A stretch of 13,913 bases of DNA. Source: Haloquadratum sp. J07HQX50 (lineage in GTDB: Archaea > Halobacteriota > Halobacteria > Halobacteriales > Haloferacaceae). This document shows, in pieces, positions 1-6,695 of this stretch. The notes below the pieces were generated by a model. It saw only the letters and a program-made list of their open reading frames with translations. It was not told the DNA's origin and made no database searches. A program made the translations under genes and the position numbers. Position 1 is the stretch's first letter. Each line of letters starts with the position of its first letter. Location of the stretch: positions 651,356-665,268 of the forward strand of contig KE356562.1 in NCBI GenBank assembly GCA_000416005.1, read 5' to 3'.

Positions 1-40
1 GTTATTTCCCACACCATCTGTCTCACAGTAACGGCTCGTT

Positions 41-190
41 TTAATGAACGTTTTTGAACGGCATCACGGAGTCGGCAATGCTGTGGTCTGTGGGTTGGAC
101 CACTGAGCTTCCGCGCTTCCTCCCACGAGTAAAGGCGTTGGCCTCCGCGCTGTTACCGCTGTAAAAAATTACTCGGCAACAAATATCGAA
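41..190 (-). other. Possible C-terminal remnant of an unidentified, perhaps IS-borne, protein
   Basis: On the minus strand an open frame runs to a stop near position 41. Its last 40 or so codons encode a basic, serine-rich tail (ending SVMPFKNVH) and look more GC-rich than the genes that follow. The upstream part of the same frame lies antisense to the J-domain gene and is most likely a shadow, so only about 41-190 could be real. I do not recognise the protein. The composition and tail would fit the end of a transposase-type gene, but no catalytic or zinc-finger motif is visible. It could equally be non-coding. Confidence 0.2.
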
Positions 191-241
191 TTTCGTTGTC
201 TGGTACGCGTGGGACACGTCGAATACTACTTTTAGCATCAC

Positions 242-856
242 TTGTTGAGTACAACTGTGCTCAGCGATGTAATCAACGCAATCCCATCTTGGCTGGCGGT
301 TGGAATCGGAGTTGGGAGCGTCGTGTCGATTATTGTCGCTGGGGTCTTTGTCGTCGGTGGAAGACTCTTTCCGAAAGATGGTGATCCAACCAGGATTGGT
401 GGTGAAAACCGACGACATCTTGAGATAAGATCATATCTCCGCGAGGTTCATATCGATTTTCGGGAGAATCATGACATTGGGAGTATCGAAACCGAATTTT
501 ATCTTCCGAATGAGGATGTTGCGATTACCTTTGATCCGCATGTATACTTCCAATTGGAGTCGACCACGACGATCCCTGTTCTATGTGAACACGAGATGTC
601 GATTCGCGCGTTGAGCCGCCGTCTTCCCTTTGAGATAGCACAACAGACATTGCCGCCGCCTACCCAAGATCAACGCGTAAGAGAGGCGTTTGACACACTG
701 GAAATATCTGTCACCGCCGATCCGGCACAGATCCAGCAGGCATATCGTGAGCGAGTGAAGCACGCCCACCCCGACCACGGTGGCACACAGTCAGAGTTTC
801 AAGATTTACAAGAATCGTATGGGGTGGCAAAGACGCATGCTCAAACAAGCGGGTAA
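242..856 (+). CDS. Membrane-anchored J-domain (DnaJ-like) protein
   Basis: This 204-residue protein has a single hydrophobic segment at about residues 17-40, a middle region of about 100 residues that I do not recognise, and a C-terminal J-domain at about residues 147-197. The J-domain carries the diagnostic HPD tripeptide (H176-P177-D178, in HAHPDHGG), which in this family stimulates the ATPase of an Hsp70 (DnaK). The G/F region, zinc finger and substrate domain of true DnaJ are absent, so it is probably a specialised co-chaperone tethered to the membrane with its J-domain in the cytoplasm. The start is uncertain. An in-frame stop lies at 233-235, and the only candidates before the membrane segment are TTG at 242 or 245 and GTG at 257. 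The stop codon lies at the loop edge of a small hairpin. The next gene, a phosphoesterase, is on the same strand. Confidence 0.75.
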   Translation: MLSTTVLSDVINAIPSWLAVGIGVGSVVSIIVAGVFVVGGRLFPKDGDPTRIGGENRRHLEIRSYLREVHIDFRENHDIGSIETEFYLPNEDVAITFDPHVYFQLESTTTIPVLCEHEMSIRALSRRLPFEIAQQTLPPPTQDQRVREAFDTLEISVTADPAQIQQAYRERVKHAHPDHGGTQSEFQDLQESYGVAKTHAQTSG

Positions 857-863
857 ACCCGCT
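848..863 (+). terminator. Small perfect hairpin across the stop codon of the J-domain gene
   Basis: AGCGGG (848-853) and CCCGCT (858-863) form a perfect 6-bp GC-rich stem with the loop TAAA. The gene's TAA stop (854-856) lies in the loop. No T-run follows directly, so this could be a weak terminator, an mRNA 3' stabiliser, or chance. Confidence 0.35.
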
Positions 864-1051
864 GGGTATGAGCTGGGTTGAATACTACCTCAAAGCCATC
901 ACCAGAGTGCGAGGTGAAAGCAGCGGGGATTGAGTATCAAAAAATTGTGAATAGATGCATATATGTGTGCTCTTCGATCAATATCACCCCTGAAAATTCG
1001 CTTTGGAAAGTCATTGATACGAGCGGGTCCAACCTCACTAATATACCAATC

Positions 1052-1741
1052 GTGCAAGATATTCAATACAGAGACCGCAGTATTGTCCTCAATTCAGGCT
1101 CGATACTCGTGCTTTCAGACTTGCATATCGGCCGCGATGAAGCTTCAAATGTGGAATTCCCGCTTGGTGAGCAATCTGACTTGGTTGATCGGGTTGATAT
1201 GCACCTCACAACAGTGGCGCCGGAAGAGGTCGTGCTAGCGGGAGATATTTTCCATGAATTCGGCCGACTCACGGCACGTTCGCGATCCACAATTGACGCA
1301 CTGGAAGATTGCTGCCATGCTCATGGGGCGACACTCACGTGTATTCAGGGAAATCATGACAATATGTTAGCCGAGTGGTGGACAGGCAATGCTCACGAGT
1401 CGTACGTCATTAAAGACTCTCAGACGGTTGTCTGCCACGGGCATGAGATCCCATCAGTCGATGCAGGGCGGTATATTATTGGGCACGAACATCCCACGAT
1501 ACGCATTGAGGGAACCCGCCATCCTTGCTTTCTTGATGTTCAATGCAACGAATCTGATGTCCTCGTGCTCCCAGCATTCTCACGGCTGTCACCCGGAGTT
1601 GTTGTGAACCGTATGGGCAAGGATGCGTTTCAATCACCACTACTCGAAGATATAGACAGTATAACACCACTCATTTTTGATTCCTCAAGCGAGGATATAC
1701 TGGAGTTTCCACCACTCGCGGAACTCACAGAGTATCTGTGA
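1052..1741 (+). CDS. Metallophosphoesterase, archaeal Mre11/SbcD-related (COG1407 type)
   Basis: The protein carries all the metal-binding blocks of a calcineurin-like phosphoesterase in order: SDLHIGRD, LAGDIFHEF, QGNHDN, CHGH and GHEHP. These supply the Asp, His and Asn ligands of a two-metal centre. It resembles the stand-alone archaeal phosphoesterases related to Mre11/SbcD, whose substrate is usually unknown (a nuclease or a phosphodiesterase). The frame is open from a TTG at 878, but the first strand of the fold (the stretch YRDRSIVL just before SDLHIGRD) begins close to the GTG at 1052. That start gives 229 residues, the usual family size. The 58 extra codons upstream show no family resemblance, so I chose 1052; other in-frame GTGs are at 914, 947 and 965. 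The next gene converges on it 48 bp downstream. No repair partner is next to it. Confidence 0.8.
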   Translation: MQDIQYRDRSIVLNSGSILVLSDLHIGRDEASNVEFPLGEQSDLVDRVDMHLTTVAPEEVVLAGDIFHEFGRLTARSRSTIDALEDCCHAHGATLTCIQGNHDNMLAEWWTGNAHESYVIKDSQTVVCHGHEIPSVDAGRYIIGHEHPTIRIEGTRHPCFLDVQCNESDVLVLPAFSRLSPGVVVNRMGKDAFQSPLLEDIDSITPLIFDSSSEDILEFPPLAELTEYL

Positions 1742-1789
1742 TGTACGTGATGTGATCTAAGATGGTTCAATCGAGTTGTCTAGGATTGT

Positions 1790-3076
1790 TCAGACGGATG
1801 ATGGAAAATCTCGGTGGACCGCACCTGCTGCTTCTCGCCCACTACGAAGCGCTCCCTGTATTGCTGACCACGTCGTATAGTCTCCAGCTAGATACAGAGG
1901 CCCATCAGGGGCATCAACATCGGGAAGTTGATTATGTATGCCGGGTGGTTGTGCGAATTGTGCGAAGGGGACAGCAGTCGTTTCAACCACTTCAAGATCT
2001 GCCCACGATGTATCGGGGTACCATGCGCTGAGTGTTTCTCTCGTCTCTTCAGCAAGTCTGTCAGGGGATCGGTGCTGAGCACTCTCGTGAATAAATGTAG
2101 CGCTCAACAGAGACTCACCTGGTGGCGCATACTCGGGAGCGACACTTGATAAAGGAGCGATGGTATTTGGTGATGCACTCTCTGCGTTGAGCAGTAGCTT
2201 TGTCGAAGAGATGGGATTTTTATCAAATGGTAAGCGGTAGTACTGAGTGACAGAGCCACGTGCATCTGTCGGAATTGATGTGACTCCGCTTAGTCGTGTG
2301 GCTTCTTTGGGATCGGTCGCGATAACACCTGCATCTGCAGAGATGGAGTCATTTTCAGTCTCAATGTCAACTCCACTGTTCGTCCGGTGAATCGACTCAA
2401 CAGAGCGGTTGGTGACAATTGAGACTCCTGCAGTCCGCGCGCGACTCTCAAGTTGTTTTGCAATCGTTCCCATTCCTGCTGCTGGAATAGCTGTTCGGCC
2501 AGTGGCAAGTGATTTGAACGTATATTCGAACACACGTTTCGAGGTCGATAATGTTCGATCTAATGTAATACCGCCATAGAATGGGGAAATAAAATTATTG
2601 ATATATTGTTTTGAAAACCCCCATGACCTCAGATACTCCCGAATTGATTTATCCGGACTCTCAAAGATCTCCGTTTCTGATCGCGATTCAACGTGCTGTC
2701 TAAGCAGAAGCGTTCGGAGCTTATCGGTGAATGTCACCTCATCGTTTTGAATTGAGGCTAACGCCGACCGCGGATCACGGAGTGGGTCGGCTAACACAGA
2801 CCGAGAGTTAGGGCGGGCTATGATTGCCCCCGGAGTAAAGTATCGAAGCTGTAGTGCTTCAGTCTCTAATTCCCGTTGGACGGCAGGATATGAGGTAAAT
2901 AGCACTTGAAACCCCTCATCAAGCGTGAACCCATCGACTGTGTGGCTTCGAACGCGGCCGCCAAGTGATGAGCGTTGCTCAAATAGCATGACCTGATATC
3001 CCTGAACAGCTAACCGACGGGCAGCGACTAATCCAGCGAGTCCACCGCCAATAACGACGACAGACGATTCGTTCAT
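1790..3076 (-). CDS. FAD-dependent amine oxidase / phytoene-desaturase-like oxidoreductase
   Basis: This 428-residue flavoprotein starts with the dinucleotide-binding motif VVVIGGGLAGLVAARRL (glycines 10, 12 and 15). The acidic end of the second strand (LFEQ) and the GGR motif that contacts FAD (SSLGGRVRS) follow. It ends with the second FAD motif LYLAGDYTTWSAIQGALRSG, typical of the superfamily of protoporphyrinogen oxidase, monoamine oxidases and carotenoid desaturases. The protein is soluble apart from the hydrophobic N-terminal strand, which belongs to the Rossmann fold. The substrate cannot be read from the sequence; a desaturase or oxidase acting on an isoprenoid or pigment is possible. 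It is divergent from the threonine-synthase-like gene across 116 bp. The ATG at 3076 directly precedes the Rossmann motif, so the start is secure. Confidence 0.85.
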   Translation of the reverse strand: MNESSVVVIGGGLAGLVAARRLAVQGYQVMLFEQRSSLGGRVRSHTVDGFTLDEGFQVLFTSYPAVQRELETEALQLRYFTPGAIIARPNSRSVLADPLRDPRSALASIQNDEVTFTDKLRTLLLRQHVESRSETEIFESPDKSIREYLRSWGFSKQYINNFISPFYGGITLDRTLSTSKRVFEYTFKSLATGRTAIPAAGMGTIAKQLESRARTAGVSIVTNRSVESIHRTNSGVDIETENDSISADAGVIATDPKEATRLSGVTSIPTDARGSVTQYYRLPFDKNPISSTKLLLNAESASPNTIAPLSSVAPEYAPPGESLLSATFIHESAQHRSPDRLAEETRETLSAWYPDTSWADLEVVETTAVPFAQFAQPPGIHNQLPDVDAPDGPLYLAGDYTTWSAIQGALRSGREAAGAVHRDFPSSV

Positions 3077-3192
3077 GTCTGTACTTTCCTTTCATATCTT
3101 GATAGCGTTTCTATCCCCGTTGGAAAGCGAAGCTCTGTGGACACACCGGCTTGAATAGGTACTGATTAATCTGCAGAGTCAGATGTCTGGGT

Positions 3193-4356
3193 ATGACTCA
3201 CTCGTCCAGATATCAGGGGTTGTATTGCACTGCGTCAGGAAATGAACTATCCCCATTATCGACTGGGCCAACAGAGAGTGGTGGAAGACGTGAACCAGAG
3301 TATGAAACGACCCAACTTGGCTGGAAAGACGGTGAATTAGCCGACTACGTGAACTCAATGTGGCGGTACGCTGAGGCACTCCCATTCTGTACCCCCGTCA
3401 CGGCTGGTGAGGGACGCACACCACTTATCAAAACCGAGACACTCGCCGCAGACTGCGGGGTGAATGATCTCATAATCAAGGATGAGTCGCGAAATCCAAC
3501 AGGATCAGTCTTTGACCGCGGGCTGTCCGCAGCAGTAACAGCAGCTAAAGCGTCCGGCGCTGAACTGGTAGCCTCTGCTGGGGCCGGAAATAGTGCACAG
3601 TCAGCGGCTGCATATGCCTCAAAGGCTGGACTGCGGTCTTATGAATTCGTCCCATCACGGGCACCATTTAGCAACAAAGCGATGATTAACGTCCACGGGG
3701 GCGAAATGAAGGTTATTGATGGTCGATATTCGGATGCGAAAGCAGCTGCTGAGTCAGAACTGCAGACCGACTGGTATACATTACAGGAACGAGATAATCC
3801 ATTTCGTCATGATGCGTACAAAACAATCGCATTCGAGATCGCGGAAGCCCATAACTGGACGATGCCAGACGCGGTAGTTGTCCCCACGGCGAGTGGCGAG
3901 TTGCTCGCCGGTATTGCAAAGGGCTTTGATTGTCTCTCAGAAGCCGGGCAGATAGCCACTCAGCCACGTCTCTTTGGCGTCCAGGCAAGCGGATGTGCGC
4001 CACTTGTGGGAGCATCTGCAGAGAGCATATCTACGTGTGAAACGCCAGATACGATCATTGGAGAATTAGAAATTCCAGCTCCACTACTGGGGCATGCTGC
4101 AGTTACAGCAGCGACTGAGAGTGGTGGCTCAATCATCAGTGTTGATGACGATGTTATTCTCGAAGCTGCAGTGCAGGCCGCACAATCTGTCGCATTACAA
4201 GTCGGTGCTGCTGGTGGCGCAGCGATTGCAGGCTGTGAAGCCCTGCGTGAGATGGGAGAACTATCAGCGTCCGCACAGGTGGTTGTGATTAATACTGAGT
4301 CGGGGATACAGACGGCAGATATCCTCCGAAGCCATCTGATGGGTAAGGGCATTTAA
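3193..4356 (+). CDS. Threonine-synthase-like PLP-fold protein lacking the catalytic lysine
   Basis: This 387-residue protein follows threonine synthase over its whole length: EGRTPLIKTETLA near residue 73, the block NPTGS at 101-105, an asparagine-containing cofactor loop (SAGAGNSAQS, 128-137), VVVPTASGELLAGIAKGF, and a C-terminal NTESG phosphate-loop equivalent. In active enzymes the block reads NPTGSFKDRG, with Lys forming the Schiff base to PLP. Here it reads NPTGSVFDRG, with TTT (Phe107) at 3511-3513. The N-terminal zinc-ribbon pattern CxxCG is also reduced to CTASG (Cys12 kept, second Cys now Ser). The frame is intact and codon use looks selected, so this is not an obvious pseudogene. 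It probably does not perform PLP-lysine chemistry and may be a regulatory, scaffold or ligand-binding pseudoenzyme. The ATG at 3193 has an AT-rich TATA-like stretch (3163-3170) at about the right distance. Confidence 0.85.
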   Translation: MTHSSRYQGLYCTASGNELSPLSTGPTESGGRREPEYETTQLGWKDGELADYVNSMWRYAEALPFCTPVTAGEGRTPLIKTETLAADCGVNDLIIKDESRNPTGSVFDRGLSAAVTAAKASGAELVASAGAGNSAQSAAAYASKAGLRSYEFVPSRAPFSNKAMINVHGGEMKVIDGRYSDAKAAAESELQTDWYTLQERDNPFRHDAYKTIAFEIAEAHNWTMPDAVVVPTASGELLAGIAKGFDCLSEAGQIATQPRLFGVQASGCAPLVGASAESISTCETPDTIIGELEIPAPLLGHAAVTAATESGGSIISVDDDVILEAAVQAAQSVALQVGAAGGAAIAGCEALREMGELSASAQVVVINTESGIQTADILRSHLMGKGI

Positions 4357-4368
4357 TATTTTGTACCA

Positions 4369-4396
4369 CTAAACTTATTATTTAGATTGGTCTAAA
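4369..4396 (+). promoter_or_regulatory. TATA element with overlapping palindromic operator of the DtxR/MntR-type operon
   Basis: TTTAGA-TTGG-TCTAAA (4381-4396) is a perfect 6+6 inverted repeat ending 7 bp before the ATG at 4404. Just upstream, CTAAA (4369-4373) pairs with TTTAG (4381-4385) as a second, overlapping inverted repeat. The AT-rich stretch 4374-4382 lies about 26 bp upstream of the start, where a haloarchaeal TATA box for a leaderless transcript belongs. The TTAG/CTAA half-sites resemble boxes bound by DtxR-family repressors. A repressor bound here would block TFB or polymerase, so autoregulation of 4404-5838 by metal is a likely inference. Confidence 0.6.
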
Positions 4397-4403
4397 CTCG
4401 AAT

Positions 4404-5138
4404 ATGGTAAGCGACGTCATGGAAGACTATCTCAAGGCCCTCTATACACTGCAGCTACGAACATCGCCACCAATTCCTCCGTCAACATTAGCAACAGAAC
4501 TCGATCGAACGCCAGCGACAGTCAGTAGTATGCTTGATACGCTCGAAGAATGTGAGCTCATTGACCGTAAAAAATACCACGGAGCAACCCTCACCCAGAG
4601 GGGTGAAACACGGGCACTCGAAACCATTCGGCGGCACCGCTTGCTTGAGACGTACTTAGTCGAATATCTGGATTTTTCTTGGAGCGAAGTGCATGCAGAG
4701 GCTGAACGACTCGAACACCACATCAGTGAATTGTTTACCGACCGTGTCGCCACGGCGCTTGATGAACCAGAGGTTGACCCCCACGGAGATCCAATCCCGC
4801 GAGCCGACCTGCGTCATCCCGGATCTCATGAGGAACTCTCGCTTGCAGAGTGTGATGTCGGAGAAACTGTCTATGTCGTCAGGGTAAGAGATCGAAGTCA
4901 AGAAGAACTTGAGTACCTTGCTGCGAGTGGCATTCGGCCGGGCGCACTCCTGAGTATCACTGATTGTGCACCGTTCGGAATGACGACCGTCAATATTCAC
5001 ACGGAGGGACAGCAAAATGCAAGCGAATCCTCAGACACACAGAGTCTTCCCGAGCAGATTTCAGAGGCAATTTTCGTTCAAGCCCAGCCTGAAGCAGGAT
5101 CTGAGACTTCATCGGAGGTGAACAAAGTATATGAGTAG
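4404..5138 (+). CDS. DtxR/MntR-family metal-dependent transcriptional regulator
   Basis: This 244-residue repressor has an N-terminal winged helix-turn-helix (about residues 1-70), a dimerisation and metal-binding domain (about 71-118) and a C-terminal FeoA/SH3-like domain (about 145-200). The metal site reads MED near residue 8, RRHRLLE with His78 and Glu82, and VHAEAERLEH with His97, Glu101, Glu104 and His105. In iron-type DtxR/IdeR the position of Glu101 is a cysteine; in manganese-type MntR it is glutamate. The ligand set therefore favours Mn(II), which also fits the transporter encoded next. The last 8 bases overlap the start of that gene, so the two are almost certainly co-transcribed. 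A 45-residue, low-complexity acidic tail follows the FeoA domain. The ATG at 4404 matches the family N-terminus and its promoter spacing. Confidence 0.88.
   Translation: MVSDVMEDYLKALYTLQLRTSPPIPPSTLATELDRTPATVSSMLDTLEECELIDRKKYHGATLTQRGETRALETIRRHRLLETYLVEYLDFSWSEVHAEAERLEHHISELFTDRVATALDEPEVDPHGDPIPRADLRHPGSHEELSLAECDVGETVYVVRVRDRSQEELEYLAASGIRPGALLSITDCAPFGMTTVNIHTEGQQNASESSDTQSLPEQISEAIFVQAQPEAGSETSSEVNKVYE
5114..5121 (+). promoter_or_regulatory. Strong Shine-Dalgarno site inside the regulator gene
   Basis: GGAGGTGA matches the anti-Shine-Dalgarno end of 16S rRNA over 8 bases and ends 9 bases before the ATG at 5131. Most other starts in this window look leaderless and have no such site. 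It fits internal initiation of the second gene of the operon and supports 5131 as its start. Confidence 0.75.
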
Positions 5139-5838
5139 CTTTGCTGAGATATTTTTCGTTGCGCTCGTGGCTCAGTTAGTCGTACTCCCCGGCGAGAAGG
5201 TCCAGTTCATCATCGCTGGACTCTCCGCACGGTATGACCCTCTCGTCGTCGTTGCTGCCGCCGGGTCGGCGTTTGCAGGGTGGACGACATTAGAAATTAT
5301 GTTCGGACGTGCTCTTCAACGAGCGTTGTCACCACTGCTGCTTGACGGCATAACAGCGATACTATTTCTTGCATTCGCCATTCTCTTACTTCGGTCTGCA
5401 CCGGCATCTGCGAGCGGCGAAACAACAGCAAATCCAGAGACAGATGGAGGGCTGCCAACGCTTGAGCGGTTAGAACTACCAGGACCACTCCGGCAATATA
5501 GCAGCTCTCTCGGTGGATTTCTACCAATATTTGCACTCATGGTGACCGGCGAATTCGGCGATAAGACACAGTTAGTCACAATTGGTCTCGCGATCCAGTA
5601 TGGCGCCAGTGCCGCGATTTGGTTTGGTGAGATGGCAGCGATACTCCCAGTGAGTCTACTCAATGCATACTTCTTTCATACCTTCTCACATCGTGTGAAT
5701 GTACGCAAAGCTCACATCTTTTCGGCTGGACTCTTTGGCTTCTTCGGGCTGGATACGTTGCTTGGGATGATTACTGGATACTCTATCTGGGAAGATCTAG
5801 TCGGAACACTCACCACGGTCATCGGTTCGATTCTGTAA
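5131..5838 (+). CDS. GDT1/UPF0016 (TMEM165-like) family cation transporter, probably manganese
   Basis: This 235-residue membrane protein has six or so hydrophobic segments in two homologous halves, the architecture of UPF0016/GDT1 proteins. Members move Mn2+ or Ca2+, and bacterial ones export Mn. The second half carries the intact signature GEFGDKTQLVTIGLA (Glu141, Asp144, Lys145). The first half has only a modified form, LPGEKVQFIIAGLSARY, in place of the usual ExGDKT/SQ: its first Glu is lost and Asp is replaced by Glu. A polar linker of about 35 residues (91-125) separates the halves. Overlap with the MntR-like regulator and the shared upstream palindrome suggest expression controlled by metal, most simply for export of excess manganese. 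The ATG is fixed by the Shine-Dalgarno site. Confidence 0.85.
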   Translation: MSSFAEIFFVALVAQLVVLPGEKVQFIIAGLSARYDPLVVVAAAGSAFAGWTTLEIMFGRALQRALSPLLLDGITAILFLAFAILLLRSAPASASGETTANPETDGGLPTLERLELPGPLRQYSSSLGGFLPIFALMVTGEFGDKTQLVTIGLAIQYGASAAIWFGEMAAILPVSLLNAYFFHTFSHRVNVRKAHIFSAGLFGFFGLDTLLGMITGYSIWEDLVGTLTTVIGSIL

Positions 5839-5842
5839 GATG

Positions 5843-5855
5843 GATGAAATTCATC
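5843..5855 (+). repeat. Short palindrome between the transporter and LysE-family genes
   Basis: GATGAA-A-TTCATC is a perfect 6+1+6 inverted repeat 4 bp after the transporter stop and about 20 bp upstream of the TATA-like element of the next gene. It could be an operator, part of a terminator, or chance. Confidence 0.3.
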
Positions 5856-5873
5856 ACCAGCGAGGGTCGGTTC

Positions 5874-5880
5874 GTTTATT
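5874..5880 (+). promoter_or_regulatory. TATA-like promoter element of the LysE-family gene
   Basis: The AT-rich stretch GTTTATT is centred about 28 bp upstream of the ATG at 5905, the spacing expected for a leaderless haloarchaeal transcript. It indicates that the LysE-family gene can be transcribed separately from the regulator-transporter pair. Confidence 0.5.
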
Positions 5881-5904
5881 CGGCTTAGTCGCTCAGTACA
5901 TCTA

Positions 5905-6657
5905 ATGGTAACCGCGGGTATCACTCTTATTGCAGGCATTATTTTTGGAATCGCTCTTGCAGCCCCGCCTGGTCCGATGAACGCGATTATTGCTGAGGAG
6001 AGCGTCCTTCGTGGATGGAGTGCAGGCTTTTACGCTGGACTTGGGGCGATGTTCGCTGATGTGATTTTCTTCTTACTTGCTGTAATAGGCGTCGTGAGCT
6101 TCGTTCGAGACTTTCCACTGCTTCGAAGCGTGATGAGTGGTATTGGTGGCGTGTTGATGATTTACTTTGCAATGGGTGCAGTCTCTGAGCTTCGATATGA
6201 TTTTAGAATGGATCCCGAGCAATCACCTGCACCTGCGGATGACACCGATACTAATGCCAATTCCGGTGCCAGTTCAAATAGTCATACAGGATTTCTAAAA
6301 GCATTCATACTTGCACTAAGTAACCCATATCAGATATTATTCTGGTTAACGATTGGTGTTGGGTTATTACAATCAGGGCAGTTCGATATCTTAGCACAGA
6401 CACCCTATGTTGGTAATCAACTGGCAGGGATACTGATCGTTGAAACGGGGTCACCAGCGCTCCTCGTTGGCCTATTCGGTGGCATCACCGTCTGGATTAC
6501 TGGATTTCCAGCCGCGCTCGCACGGGCGAGACGACAGTCAACTCTATTAGGCCCAACAATCACTGTTCTCTCCGCGATTGTACTTGTTGGATTTGGGATA
6601 CTGTTTCTCACTCGTAGTGTCACGCAGTTGTTTCCTGTAGTCGATAGCGTCATATAA
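5905..6657 (+). CDS. LysE-family translocator (small-solute exporter)
   Basis: This 250-residue protein has about six membrane segments and the LysE/RhtB signature near the end of the first one, ALAAPPGPMNAIIAEESVLRG. The second conserved block is LSNPYQILFWLTIGVG. A hydrophilic, Asp/Asn/Ser-rich loop of about 35 residues lies between the two three-helix halves (about residues 100-130). Family members export amino acids such as lysine, arginine, threonine or homoserine, and related branches export metals, so the substrate cannot be assigned. It follows the putative manganese operon by 66 bp under its own TATA-like element, so a link to metal export is possible but unproven. The ATG at 5905 is directly followed by the first membrane helix. 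Confidence 0.85.
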   Translation: MVTAGITLIAGIIFGIALAAPPGPMNAIIAEESVLRGWSAGFYAGLGAMFADVIFFLLAVIGVVSFVRDFPLLRSVMSGIGGVLMIYFAMGAVSELRYDFRMDPEQSPAPADDTDTNANSGASSNSHTGFLKAFILALSNPYQILFWLTIGVGLLQSGQFDILAQTPYVGNQLAGILIVETGSPALLVGLFGGITVWITGFPAALARARRQSTLLGPTITVLSAIVLVGFGILFLTRSVTQLFPVVDSVI

Positions 6658-6695
6658 TCGAGAAAGATTTTCAGCTAGCACGTAGAGTGACACAT

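Noticed and set aside
3960..4352. 130-codon minus-strand frame opposite the threonine-synthase-like gene
   Set aside because: It is an Ala/Ser/Pro-rich shadow typical of antisense frames in haloarchaeal genes.
4656..5015. 119-codon minus-strand frame opposite the regulator gene
   Set aside because: It is a shadow of the DtxR-family gene, with no domain or promoter of its own.
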